Shown here: in pieces, positions 19,651 to 41,093 of the stretch
Layout of the letters: each line of letters begins with the position of its first letter
Position numbering within the stretch: position 1 is the first letter of the stretch
Assembly (NCBI GenBank): GCA_027382625.1
Contig: JAJKFJ010021054.1
Location: 44,502 to 108,501 of the forward strand
Length of the DNA stretch: 64,000 nucleotides
DNA from: Tetmemena sp. SeJ-2015
Taxonomy: Eukaryota; Ciliophora; Spirotrichea; Sporadotrichida; Oxytrichidae
Reading direction: 5' to 3'
Position numbers and translations under genes: made by a program
Notes under the pieces: model-generated
The model's input: the letters and a program-made list of their open reading frames with translations, nothing else
Told to the model about the DNA's origin: nothing
Databases searched by the model: none

Positions 19651-22263
19651 ATTGAATATTTTTGCAAGACATGTAGCAATTCAGTTTGCGTGAAGTGCAT
19701 CTATGATGATCACAATGGTCACTAGTTGATGTAAATAGAAGAGATGTGTAAGTAAAGAAGTGATAAATAACTAAGTTTTTCTTGACTTATAGTTTCTTAG
19801 GCATCACACCTATGCAAATTTATTTCTCCATTTCTCAAGAAGAGAAATTTCTTTCTACTTTACTTATCTGTTTTTAAATAGCGAACTCTCTGAAGTAAAA
19901 CGTAATTGACTTGAGGAAGATGATCGACAACACTCGAAGACTTATAGAGGAGAATTCTAAACTCATAGAGCAAGTTAAAGAAGAGTTAGAAAGACTAATG
20001 GAGCAACAGCTCAACAATATTCTAAATAAATTATTATTTATGATTTATGCATGTGATAGAACTTAAGTTTGTTTAATCGCGAAATTATTTTTGAAAAATA
20101 TTCAGGAGGGATTCAATGAACTACAAAGGAAGCTAGAAGAGAAGAAGCATGAGATCATTTTTGAGTTTGAAAAGTATGAACATTATTTATCTTGCTTTCT
20201 TCATTATCAAACTATTACTATAGGAAGTACAAGAAAGAGGAACAGAGATTCATAAGCAAGCAAAACTTGATACACTCAAAATCATTACTATTATATGTAC
20301 TTATTTCTCTAATGCCGATGAGCTGGACAACATTGAGAAAATTTTCGAAGAGCTGGTGTAGTTCATAGAAATATCAAACGATGCGCAAATCCTGCAGAAG
20401 ATCTCGGACGTGACTACCTTTCTACACAAGTCTTTCACAGACCTGGACATCATAACTAAGAACCAAGTGACACAGAAGAGCGAGATTTACATTGACCAAA
20501 ATTTCAAACCCCTCTCCCTAAACGTCTGAAAGGCCATGGAAATCGTGAAGAAGTTTGAAATGGTGTGGCCTACGATTGATTAGAGAAAGTAGATCAAGCT
20601 CTTTGGAATGGCTGACTCTGACAGCAAGTTAGGTTTGTACGGGCCTCCCCCAGGCCAGAGACTTGGTTCTGCGCATGTGAGAATGGGATCGAGAGGCGGC
20701 TAAAGCGAGGACTCATTTAATGGAGCAGGTGGTGACAATGATAACTCTTAAAACTAGCCTGGCAAAAAGATTCCAGCTAGTAGCGCCACCAACAAGTCCT
20801 AGAGCAGTCTACTACCCAAGTATTTGATGAACGCCTCAGGCGCTGTAGGAGGAAGAAACGCAAGACTACCTCCTGTTAACGGCAGAAAGAACTTGAAAAC
20901 TGCGAGCAGTGGAAGTATGATAGGAACTGGACTTAGAGCCAAAGGCTTGGCTAATTAAACTGCAGATACACATGACCAGGATTCTATTCCTACAGCAAGA
21001 GTTGGAGGAGGATTCAATTAGAAAAGTTCATTGGCAGACAAGAATAATACAGCATCTAACTTTGGGTCTCCAGAGAGAGTTAAGTTTAATGTAGCAAATC
21101 AATCACACGCCGAAAATATTTTCTTATAGATAAATATGACTAAGCCTAAATCAGAACCCTCATAAGCAGACACTGGAGAGATAGTTATTGATGAGACCCA
21201 CGATCAGAACAAAATCTTCTGCTTCGGTGATACAAATGCCATCCTTCAGTTTTCTGTAGGTATTGATATATCAAGAAAATTAATTTACCAATCTTTAATG
21301 TTTTATTTATAACTGATAACTTGATAAATAAATTTTTAAACAATACTATGCAATTTTATTTTAATGGTGGGTTCAAAACTTTGATAACAGCTCAACCTAT
21401 GAATATTTTGTGTCTTTATTTATATTAAATGATGGCACCCTGAAATATATGAGTGCATGCCCAACAGTTGACAAGAAACTGTATCTGACAGGTGGTTGTT
21501 TTATCACGAACTCCTATCCAAGTTCTCTCTGCTTTGAGATTAGTATTAAGTCTATCACAAGACCTGTGAAAAAGAAAAACATGCTGCTGAAACGATATAA
21601 TTTTTAATATGGCCACTCTACTGTCTTTTTAAATGGCTACATTTTTGCACTTGGTGGGTTCAGTCACAAAGACATTCCAAACGAAGTTCCAGTTACTCTG
21701 GCCTCCTGTGAGAAGTTTTCAGTCCTGGATAATGTTTGGTCCTATGTCAGTACTATGAATGAATCGAGAGCCTTTGCATCAACAGTTGCTCTGGAGAATC
21801 AGTTCTTGTAATTTCTACATATTTATTGTATGTCTTCGGAGGGCTTCATGACTTCAATGTTCTTCAGACAATTGAGAAGTACGATACGATAAGTGACTCT
21901 TGGATTTCGCTTCAATTCAAGCTACCCATGCCCTTAGCTAAACACGGAGCAGTAGTCATCGATAATAGGAGCGTTCTGATCTGTGGAGGTATGTCTGCAG
22001 ATTTTGAGCCTCAAAGACTCGTCTATCAATTCGACCTGCAGCACATCAAGTGGACTAAGAAAGCGAATATGCTACATCCAAAGCTGGTATCGACTGGACT
22101 CTTCTACACTAATGGCTTTGTATTTGCTATTGGAGGAAACAGTGAGGGTGAGTGTGAAAGATATAACGTCAGCTAAGATGTCTGGTAGAGAATACCTTCC
22201 TTCACTGGCAAAATTAATGGAGAGACCTCTCTCTACACCTATACTTGCTGCATGCTTAAGTGA
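19651..22263 (+). CDS. TRIM-like RING/B-box/kelch gene: MDSs from B-box to stop
   Basis: Begins at pointer ATTGAATATTTT (19651-19662), inside the B-box (EYFCKTCSNSVCVKCIY, then DDHNGHQLM). It continues through a coiled coil (LRKMIDNTRRLIEENSKLIE, 19.9-20.3 kb), a conserved KFEMVWPTID stretch, a Gly/Ser/Asn-rich linker (20.6-21.2 kb) and a kelch propeller (LYLTGG, IFALGG, LYVFGG, VLICGG, VFAIGG) to TGA at 22261. The RING and first B-box zinc ligands are encoded on the opposite strand at 22.42-22.77 kb. Such proteins are typically E3 ubiquitin ligases with a substrate-binding kelch domain. IESs at 20016, 20172, 20275, 20520 and 21806 restore the frame; the one at about 21,255-21,390 is undefined. 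The ligase role is inferred from the domains. Confidence 0.9.
20016..20096 (+). other. IES in TRIM-like gene, pointer AATATTC
   Basis: 81 bp between AATATTC at 20016 and 20097. Removal joins EQQLNN to IQEGFNELQRK in the coiled coil. Confidence 0.85.
20172..20224 (+). other. IES in TRIM-like gene, pointer AAGTA
   Basis: 53 bp between AAGTA at 20172 and 20225. Removal joins IIFEFEK to YKKEEQRF. Confidence 0.82.
20275..20306 (+). other. IES in TRIM-like gene, pointer CTC
   Basis: 32 bp between CTC at 20275 and 20307. Removal joins QNLIHS to NADELDNIEK. Confidence 0.65.
20520..20528 (+). other. Putative 9-bp IES, pointer AAA
   Basis: AAACGTCTG followed by AAA. Removing nine bases deletes an in-frame TGA and gives PLSLKAMEIVKKFEM. 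Confidence 0.45.
21806..21825 (+). other. 20-bp IES in kelch domain, pointer TTGTA
   Basis: TTGTA at 21806 and 21826. Removal joins ALENQFL to YVFGGLHDF. Confidence 0.85.
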
Positions 22264-22421
22264 GCACAAGTAGTATATTTTTAATGAAGCATTCGTAATA
22301 TAACTTGTATGAAATTTTCCTTGAGATTTGTTATCAATATATAATAAAGCTATAAGAGTTAATTTCTTTAACGAACTGTTCAACTCATCAATAATTCTCT
22401 TGGTTCATTCTTGTTTATCTT

Positions 22422-22771
22422 AAAATATTCAATGAGCTTGTGGGGATGCTTAGGGCAAGGAATGCTGTCAAAGTTTCCAAAAAGCAGTGGCACTGCCTCT
22501 TCACTTTACAGGAAGTTGATGATCTTTTGGTTCCTTCTACATTCCTCAGCTGTTTTCTCCACAATGAACTCATTGTCATTAGGACAAGCATTAACTTAAA
22601 AAAGCTATATATGGTATATATATTATAATTTGCATTGACACCTTAAACTTCGATCATATCTTGGATACAAGGTTTGCAAAAGGTACAGCCACACTAGTGG
22701 AGGATAGAGGGCACCCGATAATCTTAGTCAAAGGGATTTCCGCAGTAGTCGCAGAAAAGTAAGTTATTCAT
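22422..22771 (-). CDS. TRIM-like gene: inverted first MDS with start codon, RING and half B-box
   Basis: ATG at 22771-22769. RING-type ligands: LFCDYCGNPF, LHQCGCTFCKPCIQDM, then CPNDNEF after an IES; the last ligand is Asp where many RINGs have Cys. The segment ends in the first B-box ligands (PCPKHPHKLIEYF) at pointer AAAATATTCAAT (22422-22433, reverse complement of 19651-19662). Beyond the pointer the minus frame soon stops. Joining there continues as KLIEYFCKTCSNSVC, a complete B-box. The segment is tail-to-tail with the main block, so assembly needs an inversion. In-frame translation, the shared 12-bp pointer and the split zinc-binding domain together make this strong. Confidence 0.92.
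22588..22631 (-). other. IES in the RING, pointer AATGC
   Basis: 44 bp between plus-strand GCATT at 22588 and 22632. Removal joins IEVQGVNA to CPNDNEFIV and supplies the last RING Cys. Confidence 0.85.
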
Positions 22772-22959
22772 AGTTTGCTGTTGCAGATATTCTTAATTAT
22801 AATTCTATACTTTATTTATACTTCCTCGAGAACTCCAATTTTATAATCAATCAATCTAAACTACAAAGAGATAAGAGATTCAAAAGTGTTAACAGATGGA
22901 TGATTAAAAGAGAATCTTTAATTTTTTTAAAGGTCTAAATAAAATTAGAATTAATAAAT

Positions 22960-25900
22960 ATGTCGGCTAACTAACAATAACAGCAACCCTTGTCTTAAGA
23001 GGAGGTAAGTATCTCTAAGCTAAGAAATGCTTTTAATTTATTAAAGAAATCCTCACAGGCTTTTCAAATTTAGTAAAGTACCATTCTTATAATGCATATA
23101 GATAAGAAGGGCTTAGTATCAGATAGACGTTCTTCATCCTTTAACTGAGGTCCCTCTTTCTCAAGCTTTGCCTTTCGTAGGCTCAATTAGAAAACTTCTA
23201 GGACTCAAGTCATAAGCCGCTCAAGACCCTGAGAAGAAAAATTTGGTTCAGAGCGATCAACTCAAGAAGGAAGGAAAGTCGTCGGACTCCAACTACGCAT
23301 CTAATTACAAGAAATAAGCAAGTAAAAACCCAAACAAGAATCAATTTTCCAATATGCTTAACGGTTCTGAGGCTGGAAGCGGGAAGAGAAGTGATATTGA
23401 GGCCTCTGAAAAGAAGGGTCAGGATCAAACTATTAAAGTAAGCTTTACTGAGGATGAAGACCCCATCAATTATCTGGGTCTGGGAGTGAGCTCATACTTT
23501 CACATGCTCAAAGTCCTCATGTTCACATTTTTGGTGTTGACTCTGGTCCATATTCCAGTTATGAGAATCTATCACTCGCATGGAAACTTTAATGAGGAAG
23601 TTAACGATCGCATACCTCTCAGAATATCTTTGGGTGCTATGGGTTTCTCATCCCAGAAGTGTGTATCTAGTGGAATGGCCTCAGATAGAATAGTTTTGTC
23701 TTGCAAAACTGGAGTGATTGGCCAAATAGTAGACTTTGGTTTGAATGCTAAATTTGAGGATAGAGACGTTTGTTTAAGGACAAAGGATGGATCATGTAGC
23801 CACTCTTTTAATGAGCAAATAGTCAGACATGACATTGAGTCGACCTGCCTTAATCACACTTCTTGCAAGATCTCTAGTTTGAGATCGTATGTGAAGTATA
23901 ACTAGTCAACTTGCCTGGATGAAGATGCTTCCTTCTTTGTTCAATATAAGTGCACCCAAAACCAAGAGTAGCTCTCCGTAAAGAGATCAGAGGGAGCCGT
24001 GGTCAGTTCGATCGCCGTGTTCTCTTGTCTATTCTTCCTGATTATGATTTTCTACTTGAGGCAAACTTCTTAAATCTAAGCTGTCACTGTGGACGTTGAT
24101 ACCCTTACTTTAATTTAAAGTTTAATTTTTACAGCAGGAGATTACACCGTAGACCTGAAGATAACTGCTCAGCAATACTAAACTTTCGTAAATCAACACT
24201 ATCCCAAGTACACTCGTGAAGAACCCTGTCCTAGTGGATATGCCTTAAAGAAGTATCTGAAATTCGAATTAGAGACAAAGCTAACAAGCTCTGTCGAGTC
24301 ACAAGGATTTGAGTAGATTGATCACGTTAGAATTGCAGACATATAGTTCTCCTATAAGAACGCTGATTTGATTAGTATGCTTGCAAAGAGAGGAATAGCA
24401 ATTAAGAACAACGATTGGAAAGCTCTTAAGAATATCAGCCAAGATTATTGAAGAAAATATGTGTTAAGAGTTTATTTAAAGAGCTCGATCAAGTCAAGAC
24501 AAAGAATTATCAAGATTTAATGGTAGCAGTAGGGGCCTTCGTAACATTTTAGAATGAGGAAGGATATCAGAGATGCCTGACTCTAGCGAAGAGAACTTCT
24601 AAGGTTCAAATTTTAGGGCAGAAACCTAAACTTTAACCTGCACCTGAGCCAACAAATATCATTTGGGAGCATAGATATAGAAAAAATATTTGATTATAAT
24701 CTGCATCAAATAATCATCTTAATTCATAATAGTACACAACTGGTAGAAGATTCGTGGTGGCAATTTTGATTACTATAATCATCGCCTTCCTACTTATGAT
24801 TTCCTTCTCTATCGTTCTCATCTTGAAATAAGTTGCAGTAAAATCTAAACTAAAGTACTCTTACGCCAACTGCAAAGACGTGAGAGATATCTATAACCCT
24901 GACATGCTCTAAGATTATGCCGTTCAAGAATGGTATGATCTAAGTTTATTTTTTGACTACTACTCTCCTCAGTCAGATGTAAAACCCAAGGCTCAGATTA
25001 GCGGTATCTTAGACTGCTTCTGCAAGGAATAAAAGAGCAAGTACGGTTTCTCAGTGGCCAATTAAATCTTCACTGACTTCAACAAGAAATCTGCCTACAT
25101 CTGCTACGAGTGGATATCAGATATCTATGTGAGTAAGGGCATAGGATCTTCAATTTCAGTGGTGATCAACTTGATCAATTGGATCTTGAAAGCTCTACTC
25201 ATCTTTTTAATCACAAAAATTGGAGAGGACACTAAGTCAGCTCAAATTAGATCCATCAAAATTGGAGTGTTTGTAACTCAATTCTTCAACACTGGTATTC
25301 TTGTGCTGCTCTCTTAGGCTAACTTCACTGAGTCTAAAGTTCCATTCCTTCATACATTAGCATGGGGTCAGTTCACTGATTTCACAGAAGACTGGTACAG
25401 AGAGTGTGGATCTATTATCATTAAGACATTGACTATCGCTAGTGTCATGCCTGTGGTGGAGTTTTGCATGAATTGTGCTTTGAAGAACGCACTTAGACTG
25501 GCTGATAGAAGTTTCAAGAGTGACAAGACTCTCTCCAAAAAGAAAAGCATTCAACTCTACGTTGATAAGCCAAGGGATTTAATATGCTTTAATTTAAAAG
25601 TAAGTGGATATTTACTTATTCTGGCCCAGAGTACATGATCCATCTCAGATTCAGTACTATCATGAATATGGTGTTCGTCTGCTTCATGTACGGAACCGCT
25701 CTCCCAGTTCTTTATCCTATTGCAATGTGGTCCTTCTTTGTGCTATTTACTCTTGAAAGAATGCTCGTCTGTTACTAAATTTATCTATAACTTTAATCTT
25801 AAATATGATCATCACCTTTGAAGTTTATTACAAGCAGCCACCTAACTTGGACGATAAACTGACTAAAAATGCTTTGGGAGTACTTGTATTTGCGCCAATC

Positions 25901-26729
25901 TTGCATATGATGCTCTCTTACTGGTTCCTTGGCAATAATTCAAAATTATTGTCTTTAATTTCCTTATTTAATTAGATCTTCGATAACATGCTCTTCACTT
26001 TGAAAAAGGTGAATGATCTGCAATTGAACGGCCACACTCTAATTTAAGAACTCAAGGACATAACTTACGACCAGAGTCTGCCCTGCTTGCTAGTTTTTGC
26101 TGTGCTTATATTCTGTGTGCCCTTTGGAAAGATAGTTTCCAGCCTAGTCGAAACTTTCTCACCAGGCGCTTTGAATATCAAACTTAACATAGATGAAAAC
26201 CTCCCTATAATAATTTATCTTGATAATAATTCATAAGCACTCTTTATAGTTTCTTTGAGGCTTTAGAGAAGGGAGACAAAGAGTGGATGCTTAAAGAAGA
26301 AAACAATCTCAGAAAGACATATGTAAGCCACTCATTATTCATTTGCTTTATCTTATTCGATTTTAGGGTGTGAGGCAATTGCTCGATGACACAATGGAGA
26401 ACTTGATTAGATCAAAGACTGGAGAGAGAATAATCTAGGGTGTGCATTGCTACGATATTTTAGCAAATCCTGACTACCAAGCTCAATTCCAATATATTAG
26501 AGATATATTTGCTAAGAATATGTGCCTGTGGATGTGCCAAATAGAGATAAGTTTATCTAAGACGATGATGAAGACGAGAGTAATGACGCAATTTAATCAC
26601 TACTTACTTATATTCTAAATTTAGTGCGACCTCGTCAGAATCGGATTGAACTTGGCCATGCTTGACGACAGCAGAGCTCAGCAATTGAGTTTTGAAAAGC
26701 AGAGACTGGTTCAACTATTTAAAAAATGA
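22960..26729 (+). CDS. OSCA/CSC1/TMEM63-type membrane channel
   Basis: ATG at 22960 (MSANQQQQQPLSQEE, then a GTAAG intron), TGA 26727. The N-terminus is basic and Ser-rich. A first membrane helix (MLKVLMFTFLVLTLVHIPV) precedes a Cys-rich extracellular region (about 23,560-23,970), then SSIAVFSCLFFLIMIFYL. The PHM7-type cytosolic domain (YTREEPCPSGYALKKYL, GAFVTFQNEEGY) carries the family signature APEPTNIIWEHR. Many further membrane helices follow (24,750-26,130), including SGPEYMIHLRFS. This is the layout of OSCA/TMEM63 mechanically or osmotically gated cation channels; the long Cys-rich loop is larger than in plant OSCA. Frame breaks near 24,120, 24,440, 24,680, 25,600 and 25,790 are introns or IESs not fully resolved. 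Confidence 0.85.
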
Positions 26730-26830
26730 TCGGAATCATACTTATATGCAGAATTTTGACTCTCAATTTTACATTTGCTCTTCTAAGCTTTATTATATTG
26801 AACCAGATAGGGTAAAAATAATAGCAAACT

Positions 26831-27641
26831 TCAAATCAAATTAATGTGAAATTCACCGTAACTACGAACATAAACATCATCAATCCAAATTTAAGTGAAG
26901 TAAGCAAATGTCCTAAACTGTATTACACGATGCATTAATTGGCGTAGGTTACATTAAAAATAAACTTTCGGGTATTAGCTGCTGTAGTATGTCCACTGTA
27001 CGCTTGTACTGCCATCAGAAGTTTGAGGTGTCGCTATGCAAATATTAGTTGCAAGCACTTTTTGAGGGCCGTTAACTCTAATTTGATAGCCTCTTTATGC
27101 ACAGCACTCTGCTGCATTTACTGTATTACAAGCCGTGTCTAGCATGTCTTTGCAACTTGTTGGTGCTGTGTAACTCAAACTTGTGCTTTGACAACTGAAA
27201 GAAATGCTTGCCGTGCAAATAATTATAACACAAATTAATTTTTCCATAGGTGCTATTGATTGTGTAAGTTCCTTGGTCAGTGGTCATTTTTACAAAGCCT
27301 AAAGGCAAACACTGATAGTAGGTGCTAGTAGTTGTGGCTGTAGCAGTTGCACTTGCTTTAGTCACTAAAGTTGCTGTTGCGCAACATTATGAACCTCCCA
27401 CTGGATTATTTGTAGCAAGATTGCAAAATGCGTCAGTCTTATTATTCAAGCAGTTCACCATAGGGTAGGCATTAGATATTTGGCATGCTATGAAATTTGC
27501 AAATCCCATTATTAGGCAGAGCTCAATCAAGATAATTTGGCGTGTATCATATCTTATCAGTAGGCGCGATCTTTTTGACTTTTCTATTTAGAGAATACCC
27601 AAATTATTGTTAAAAGAAGTTTGTAAATGACCACCTTCCAT
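26831..27641 (-). CDS. Cys-rich single-pass or secreted protein, unknown family
   Basis: ATG at 27641 (MEGGHLQTSFNNNL), TGA at 26833-26831. A short N-terminus precedes a hydrophobic segment (IILIELCLIMGFANFIACQI), either a membrane anchor or a signal sequence. Spaced Cys pairs follow (CLNNKTDAFCN, GGSQCCATATL, TSCKDMLDTACNT, NAAECCAQRGYQ) with Thr/Ala-rich stretches. A 16-bp IES at 27220 restores the frame. The pattern suggests a disulfide-rich surface protein. I do not recognise the family. Confidence 0.65.
27220..27235 (-). other. 16-bp IES, pointer AATTA
   Basis: Plus-strand TAATT at 27220 and 27236. Removal joins INSTYGKI to ICTASISFSCQ and keeps the Cys-rich frame. Confidence 0.65.
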
Positions 27642-27778
27642 TATTTTAATTATTTGAGACTTTAAAAAATTATTTTCTCTCTCTCTTTCTCATTCCTCTA
27701 CTACTTTTCTTCTAAGTAAAAACAGAAGATTATCCTAAAAAGTTAAGAGTGATTAATGCAAGCATTTTATTTAATTAG

Positions 27779-28424
27779 ATGTTTAGCTTCTTTGGTGAAG
27801 TGATTGGATTTATTTAATAAGAGCGAGTTTAAGTTATTCCTGAGATGATGGTTGAATTAGAACTAATTATAATTGAAGATGAAGAAGGAGAAGATAAAAG
27901 AAAAATTTTCCCTCTTTTTGGACGATGCAGATCCTACTAAGCCAAGACTCCCCTTCTCCACTTTGAGAATTATTTAATAAAGTATTATCTTACACCATGA
28001 ATTCAGTATTAAGCTACAGGGATGATTTTATTGAGGGTAGTGAACTTCGTGCTCGACATCATTTCTTCTACAATTGATTTTAGAGAAGAAGTATATTAAT
28101 TTATTTGAAGTATTTATTTTCTCTATATTATCTAAAATTTGCAGCCTCCTCGTCAGTTTCGATAACCCTCAAACGCGCAAGATTCCTTAATTTATTGTAG
28201 ATGGAAACTCTAACTACTATGAGCGAAACAATTCTGAATTTGAGGGTTTTGTGGTGGAAAGAGTTAATTTTATAAACTTAGATTCCTGAAGGTTTAACAA
28301 TTAAATTAAAAAGTTAATGAATAAGTGGCCGCGGATATTGCAACTCATGGAGGAAAATCAAGTCACTAAGGATTCCTACTTTTAAGTTCAGTAATTTTTG
28401 TACAAAAACTACTTTAAAGCATGA
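27779..28424 (+). CDS. Small unrecognised protein gene
   Basis: ATG at 27779 (MFSFFGEVIGFIQQERV), an acidic stretch (IIIEDEEGEDKRKIF), FDNPQTRKIPQFIVDG, and a last segment ending VQQFLYKNYFKA with TGA at 28422. Frame breaks near 27,990, 28,080 and 28,270 suggest IESs or introns without clear pointers. No domain recognised. The GC-rich island starts directly after the stop. Confidence 0.55.
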
Positions 28425-28795
28425 GAGGAATGCAGGCTGCTACCATAGGTAAGGGGCGGAGCACCCTGCAAGAGATTCTACAGGTAGATTAAGTGAGAGA
28501 AAGTCAGTATTGGCCACCGGTTGACTGTTAATCGGTAAGAAGGAAACCACTCAGGTCACCATCCTCTGCGGCTTGGGTTATCATACAGAGCGTACGGTGG
28601 ATACGACGTTGAACTTCCTGACTCTACTGCTTCATAGTCGGAACGTGTGTGGAGAGGGCCGGCACAGTTCTAACGCCATCAGAATAAGAGGCACAGTCCG
28701 GAGTTTGGATACCAAATAGGTTGGATCCTCAAGCAACCTCCGTGACGTAATTATAGATTAGCTTCGACGCGTCTCGGTTAAGCCCTATAAGCACA
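28425..28795. ncRNA. GC-rich island, possible structured RNA (class unknown)
   Basis: About 370 bp of clearly higher GC than its AT-rich surroundings. No convincing frame on either strand. Several self-complementary stretches are visible, such as GCATGAGAGGAATGC, TACCATAGGTA, GGTTGGATCCTCAAGCAACC and GACGCGTC. On the minus strand a TTTTT run lies just past the island, as for a Pol III end. I cannot assign it to rRNA, RNase P/MRP, SRP or any other family. It could also be foreign DNA. Confidence 0.35.
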
Positions 28796-29260
28796 ATAAT
28801 ATAAAACCTTATAAAAATGGCTATTAGCTAATAGAATAAGGTTAAATAATTAGAGATTTCTGATGAGCTTAAGTACATGTGAGCGTGAATATATTAAATG
28901 TGAGATTGGCTTAATTATCAATTGCAAAGTATATATGACTTTCCCTCGACCTCTGCAATATAGCTCATTTGAAGAATTATATCCAAATATAAATAAGTCA
29001 TTAGAGCTTTAATTCTAAGAGCTAAGTGGATTTTTACATAAATAAATAGGCAGTGAAGCCAGATTATAGCTTTAAAGGAAGAATAAACTATTTTGGCATA
29101 ATAGAATTCTTTTAGTCATGGAGGGGTGATGAAAGAATGATATTCACTATCTTTAATAAATCAATTTATAATATATTGCACAAATAAATTAACTCTTAAA
29201 ATCAATTTCTATTTCATAGTATAATCAATTCCATTTTTAATTTCTGCAATATTAATTAAT
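28796..29260. other. AT-rich spacer before the kinase gene
   Basis: No supported gene. Confidence 0.5.
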
Positions 29261-38995
<9,735 letters not shown>

Positions 38996-39028
38996 AGAAC
39001 CAGAGTGAGTTTGATTATTAAGGCAGCT

Positions 39029-40551
39029 ATTATAGAACTAATTAATATTTTAAAAATTTGCGAGGAAAAATATAACTATAAGGGTAACATATATCTATAG
39101 CTATCTAAGGTTCATTAGCATGGATGCGATGAAGGAAATGTAGAGACTCAATGCATCATTATCACTACAGAAGCAATAAGCAAGTGCGCTCTCACATCTC
39201 ACGCTGAGTAATGTTGAATTGCATCGAGAGCGCGCATCGAAACTTCAACTGCGATAGAGTGTGAAGTGCTAGCAAGCATATACTCTTTATATACTGTGTA
39301 TTTACTCTATGTCACTCACTTATCTCTATACACTCTAAGTAGAAATGATGATTATATACTTGATATGATAAGTGATGAAGAGTGTAAATGCATTTTCCAC
39401 TTGATAGCGTAACTTACTTGAGTGCGCTCAATGTGCGATATGTGCGCCGTGAAACGCTCTCTCGAATGATGCTACTTGCGCACTTGTTGCATATCGGAAA
39501 AGTAGAGAGGAGATGCTTGCACTGAAAAGTGCGATAGTGATTTTCACTCCACCATACTTAAGTTTGCACTTGTTTACACTTGTATCTCTATATACACACA
39601 TGCCATGAGTGCGCATACTAGTGATTCATGTTTGCACAGGGTGTATGAATGATGTTAGCATACAGGAGCAGTGATGCACTTCGCGCACATAGAGTTTGCA
39701 GTGAAAGAGTGCGCTCTCAATCAAAGTGCGATAGAGTACTTCACTCCATTAATAATGATCGATTAAAGTTATGATCAATTATAAGTATATGATTATTAAG
39801 TTATAGCGATTATTGGTTATATCATTATTAATGGAGTGAAGTACTCTATCGCACTTTGATTGAGAGCGCACTCTTTCACTGCAAACTCTATGTGCGCGAA
39901 GTGCATCACTGCTCCTGTATGCTAACATCATTCATACACCCTGTGCAAACATGAATCACTAGTATGCGCACTCATGGCATGTGTGTATATAGAGATACAA
40001 GTGTAAACAAGTGCAAACTTAAGTATGGTGGAGTGAAAATCACTATCGCACTTTTCAGTGCAAGCATCTCCTCTCTACTTTTCCGATATGCAACAAGTGC
40101 GCAAGTAGCATCATTCGAGAGAGCGTTTCACGGCGCACATATCGCACATTGAGCGCACTCAAGTAAGTTACGCTATCAAGTGGAAAATGCATTTACACTC
40201 TTCATCACTTATCATATCAAGTATATAATCATCATTTCTACTTAGAGTGTATAGAGATAAGTGAGTGACATAGAGTAAATACACAGTATATAAAGAGTAT
40301 ATGCTTGCTAGCACTTCACTCTCTATCGCAGCTGAAGTTTCGATGCGCGCTCTCGATGCAATTCAACATTACTCAGCGTGAGATGTGAGAGCGCACTTGC
40401 TTATTGCTTCTGTAGTGATAATGATGCATTGAGTCTCTACATTTCCTTCATCGCATCCATGCTAATGAACCTTAGATAGCTATAGATATATGTTACCCTT
40501 ATAGTTATATTTTTCCTCGCAAATTTTTAAAATATTAATTAGTTCTATAAT
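39029..40551. repeat. 1.5-kb near-perfect palindrome
   Basis: Arms 39029-39759 and 39821-40551 (731 bp each) are almost identical in inverted orientation around a 61-bp loop; I saw about two mismatches, near 39,250/40,330. The arms are rich in GTGCGC/GCGCAC-type motifs and have no domain-bearing frame. It starts 34 bp after the kinase stop. This could be a fold-back transposon, or a locus whose transcript forms a long hairpin. No clear target duplication (ATTA at best). Confidence 0.9.
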
Positions 40552-41093
40552 ATTAAAAGAAGAGATAGGGTGCTCGAATTCATTCTGCATTAAAGAATTA
40601 AAATACTACACTCCCCTTTTAAAGAATGACTAACTCATTAAAAGTAATTATAGATTATAAATTTAAAGATTGATTGTAGGATATGGGAGTAGGGTGTCTA
40701 TGAGCTGGGAGCCCCAGCGGCACACACACATTAAGAAGAAGAGGACTCTAAAAACAAATTTAACTACTCATCCCTATGAGGGGCATATATATGCGCTCCC
40801 GGTTATTAAGAACTTAAAACTATATTTTTCAAAGTATAGGGCTTGAGCACATCTGATGCTCATTTTGAGGGGAATAACGCCTGCAGTACGGTACAAGGGA
40901 AATTCGTCAACCATTTTAATTATTTATTAATGAGGAAGGCAGGCGTATAAAATATTCCTATTCATTAGGCCTAAACTTTTTTTTCTTTAGAATTATAATT
41001 GCACCAATTCTTACATCATAACCTAAGATTTATTCTCAATATCGAGCACACCCCCTGTAACTATTTTGAATTGATAAAAGGATAATAAATAAA
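40552..41093. other. Spacer after the palindrome
   Basis: About 540 bp without a supported gene. Contains short C-rich runs (CTCCCCTTTT near 40,610, ACACCCCCTG near 41,050). Confidence 0.45.

Noticed and set aside
20539..20541. UGA readthrough or recoding in the TRIM-like gene
   Set aside because: The TGA lies just after AAACGTC (about 20,526-20,528). Removal of nine bases between AAA repeats deletes it cleanly, like other tiny IESs, so recoding is not needed.
24440..24530. IES with pointer CAAGATT in the channel gene
   Set aside because: The repeat exists and would keep a frame, but the sequence in between also reads as plausible channel protein, so the call is undecided and was left out.
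39428..40152. Two identical 62-residue proteins on opposite strands
   Set aside because: They are mirror images from the two arms of the palindrome, with no start context, domain or neighbouring support.
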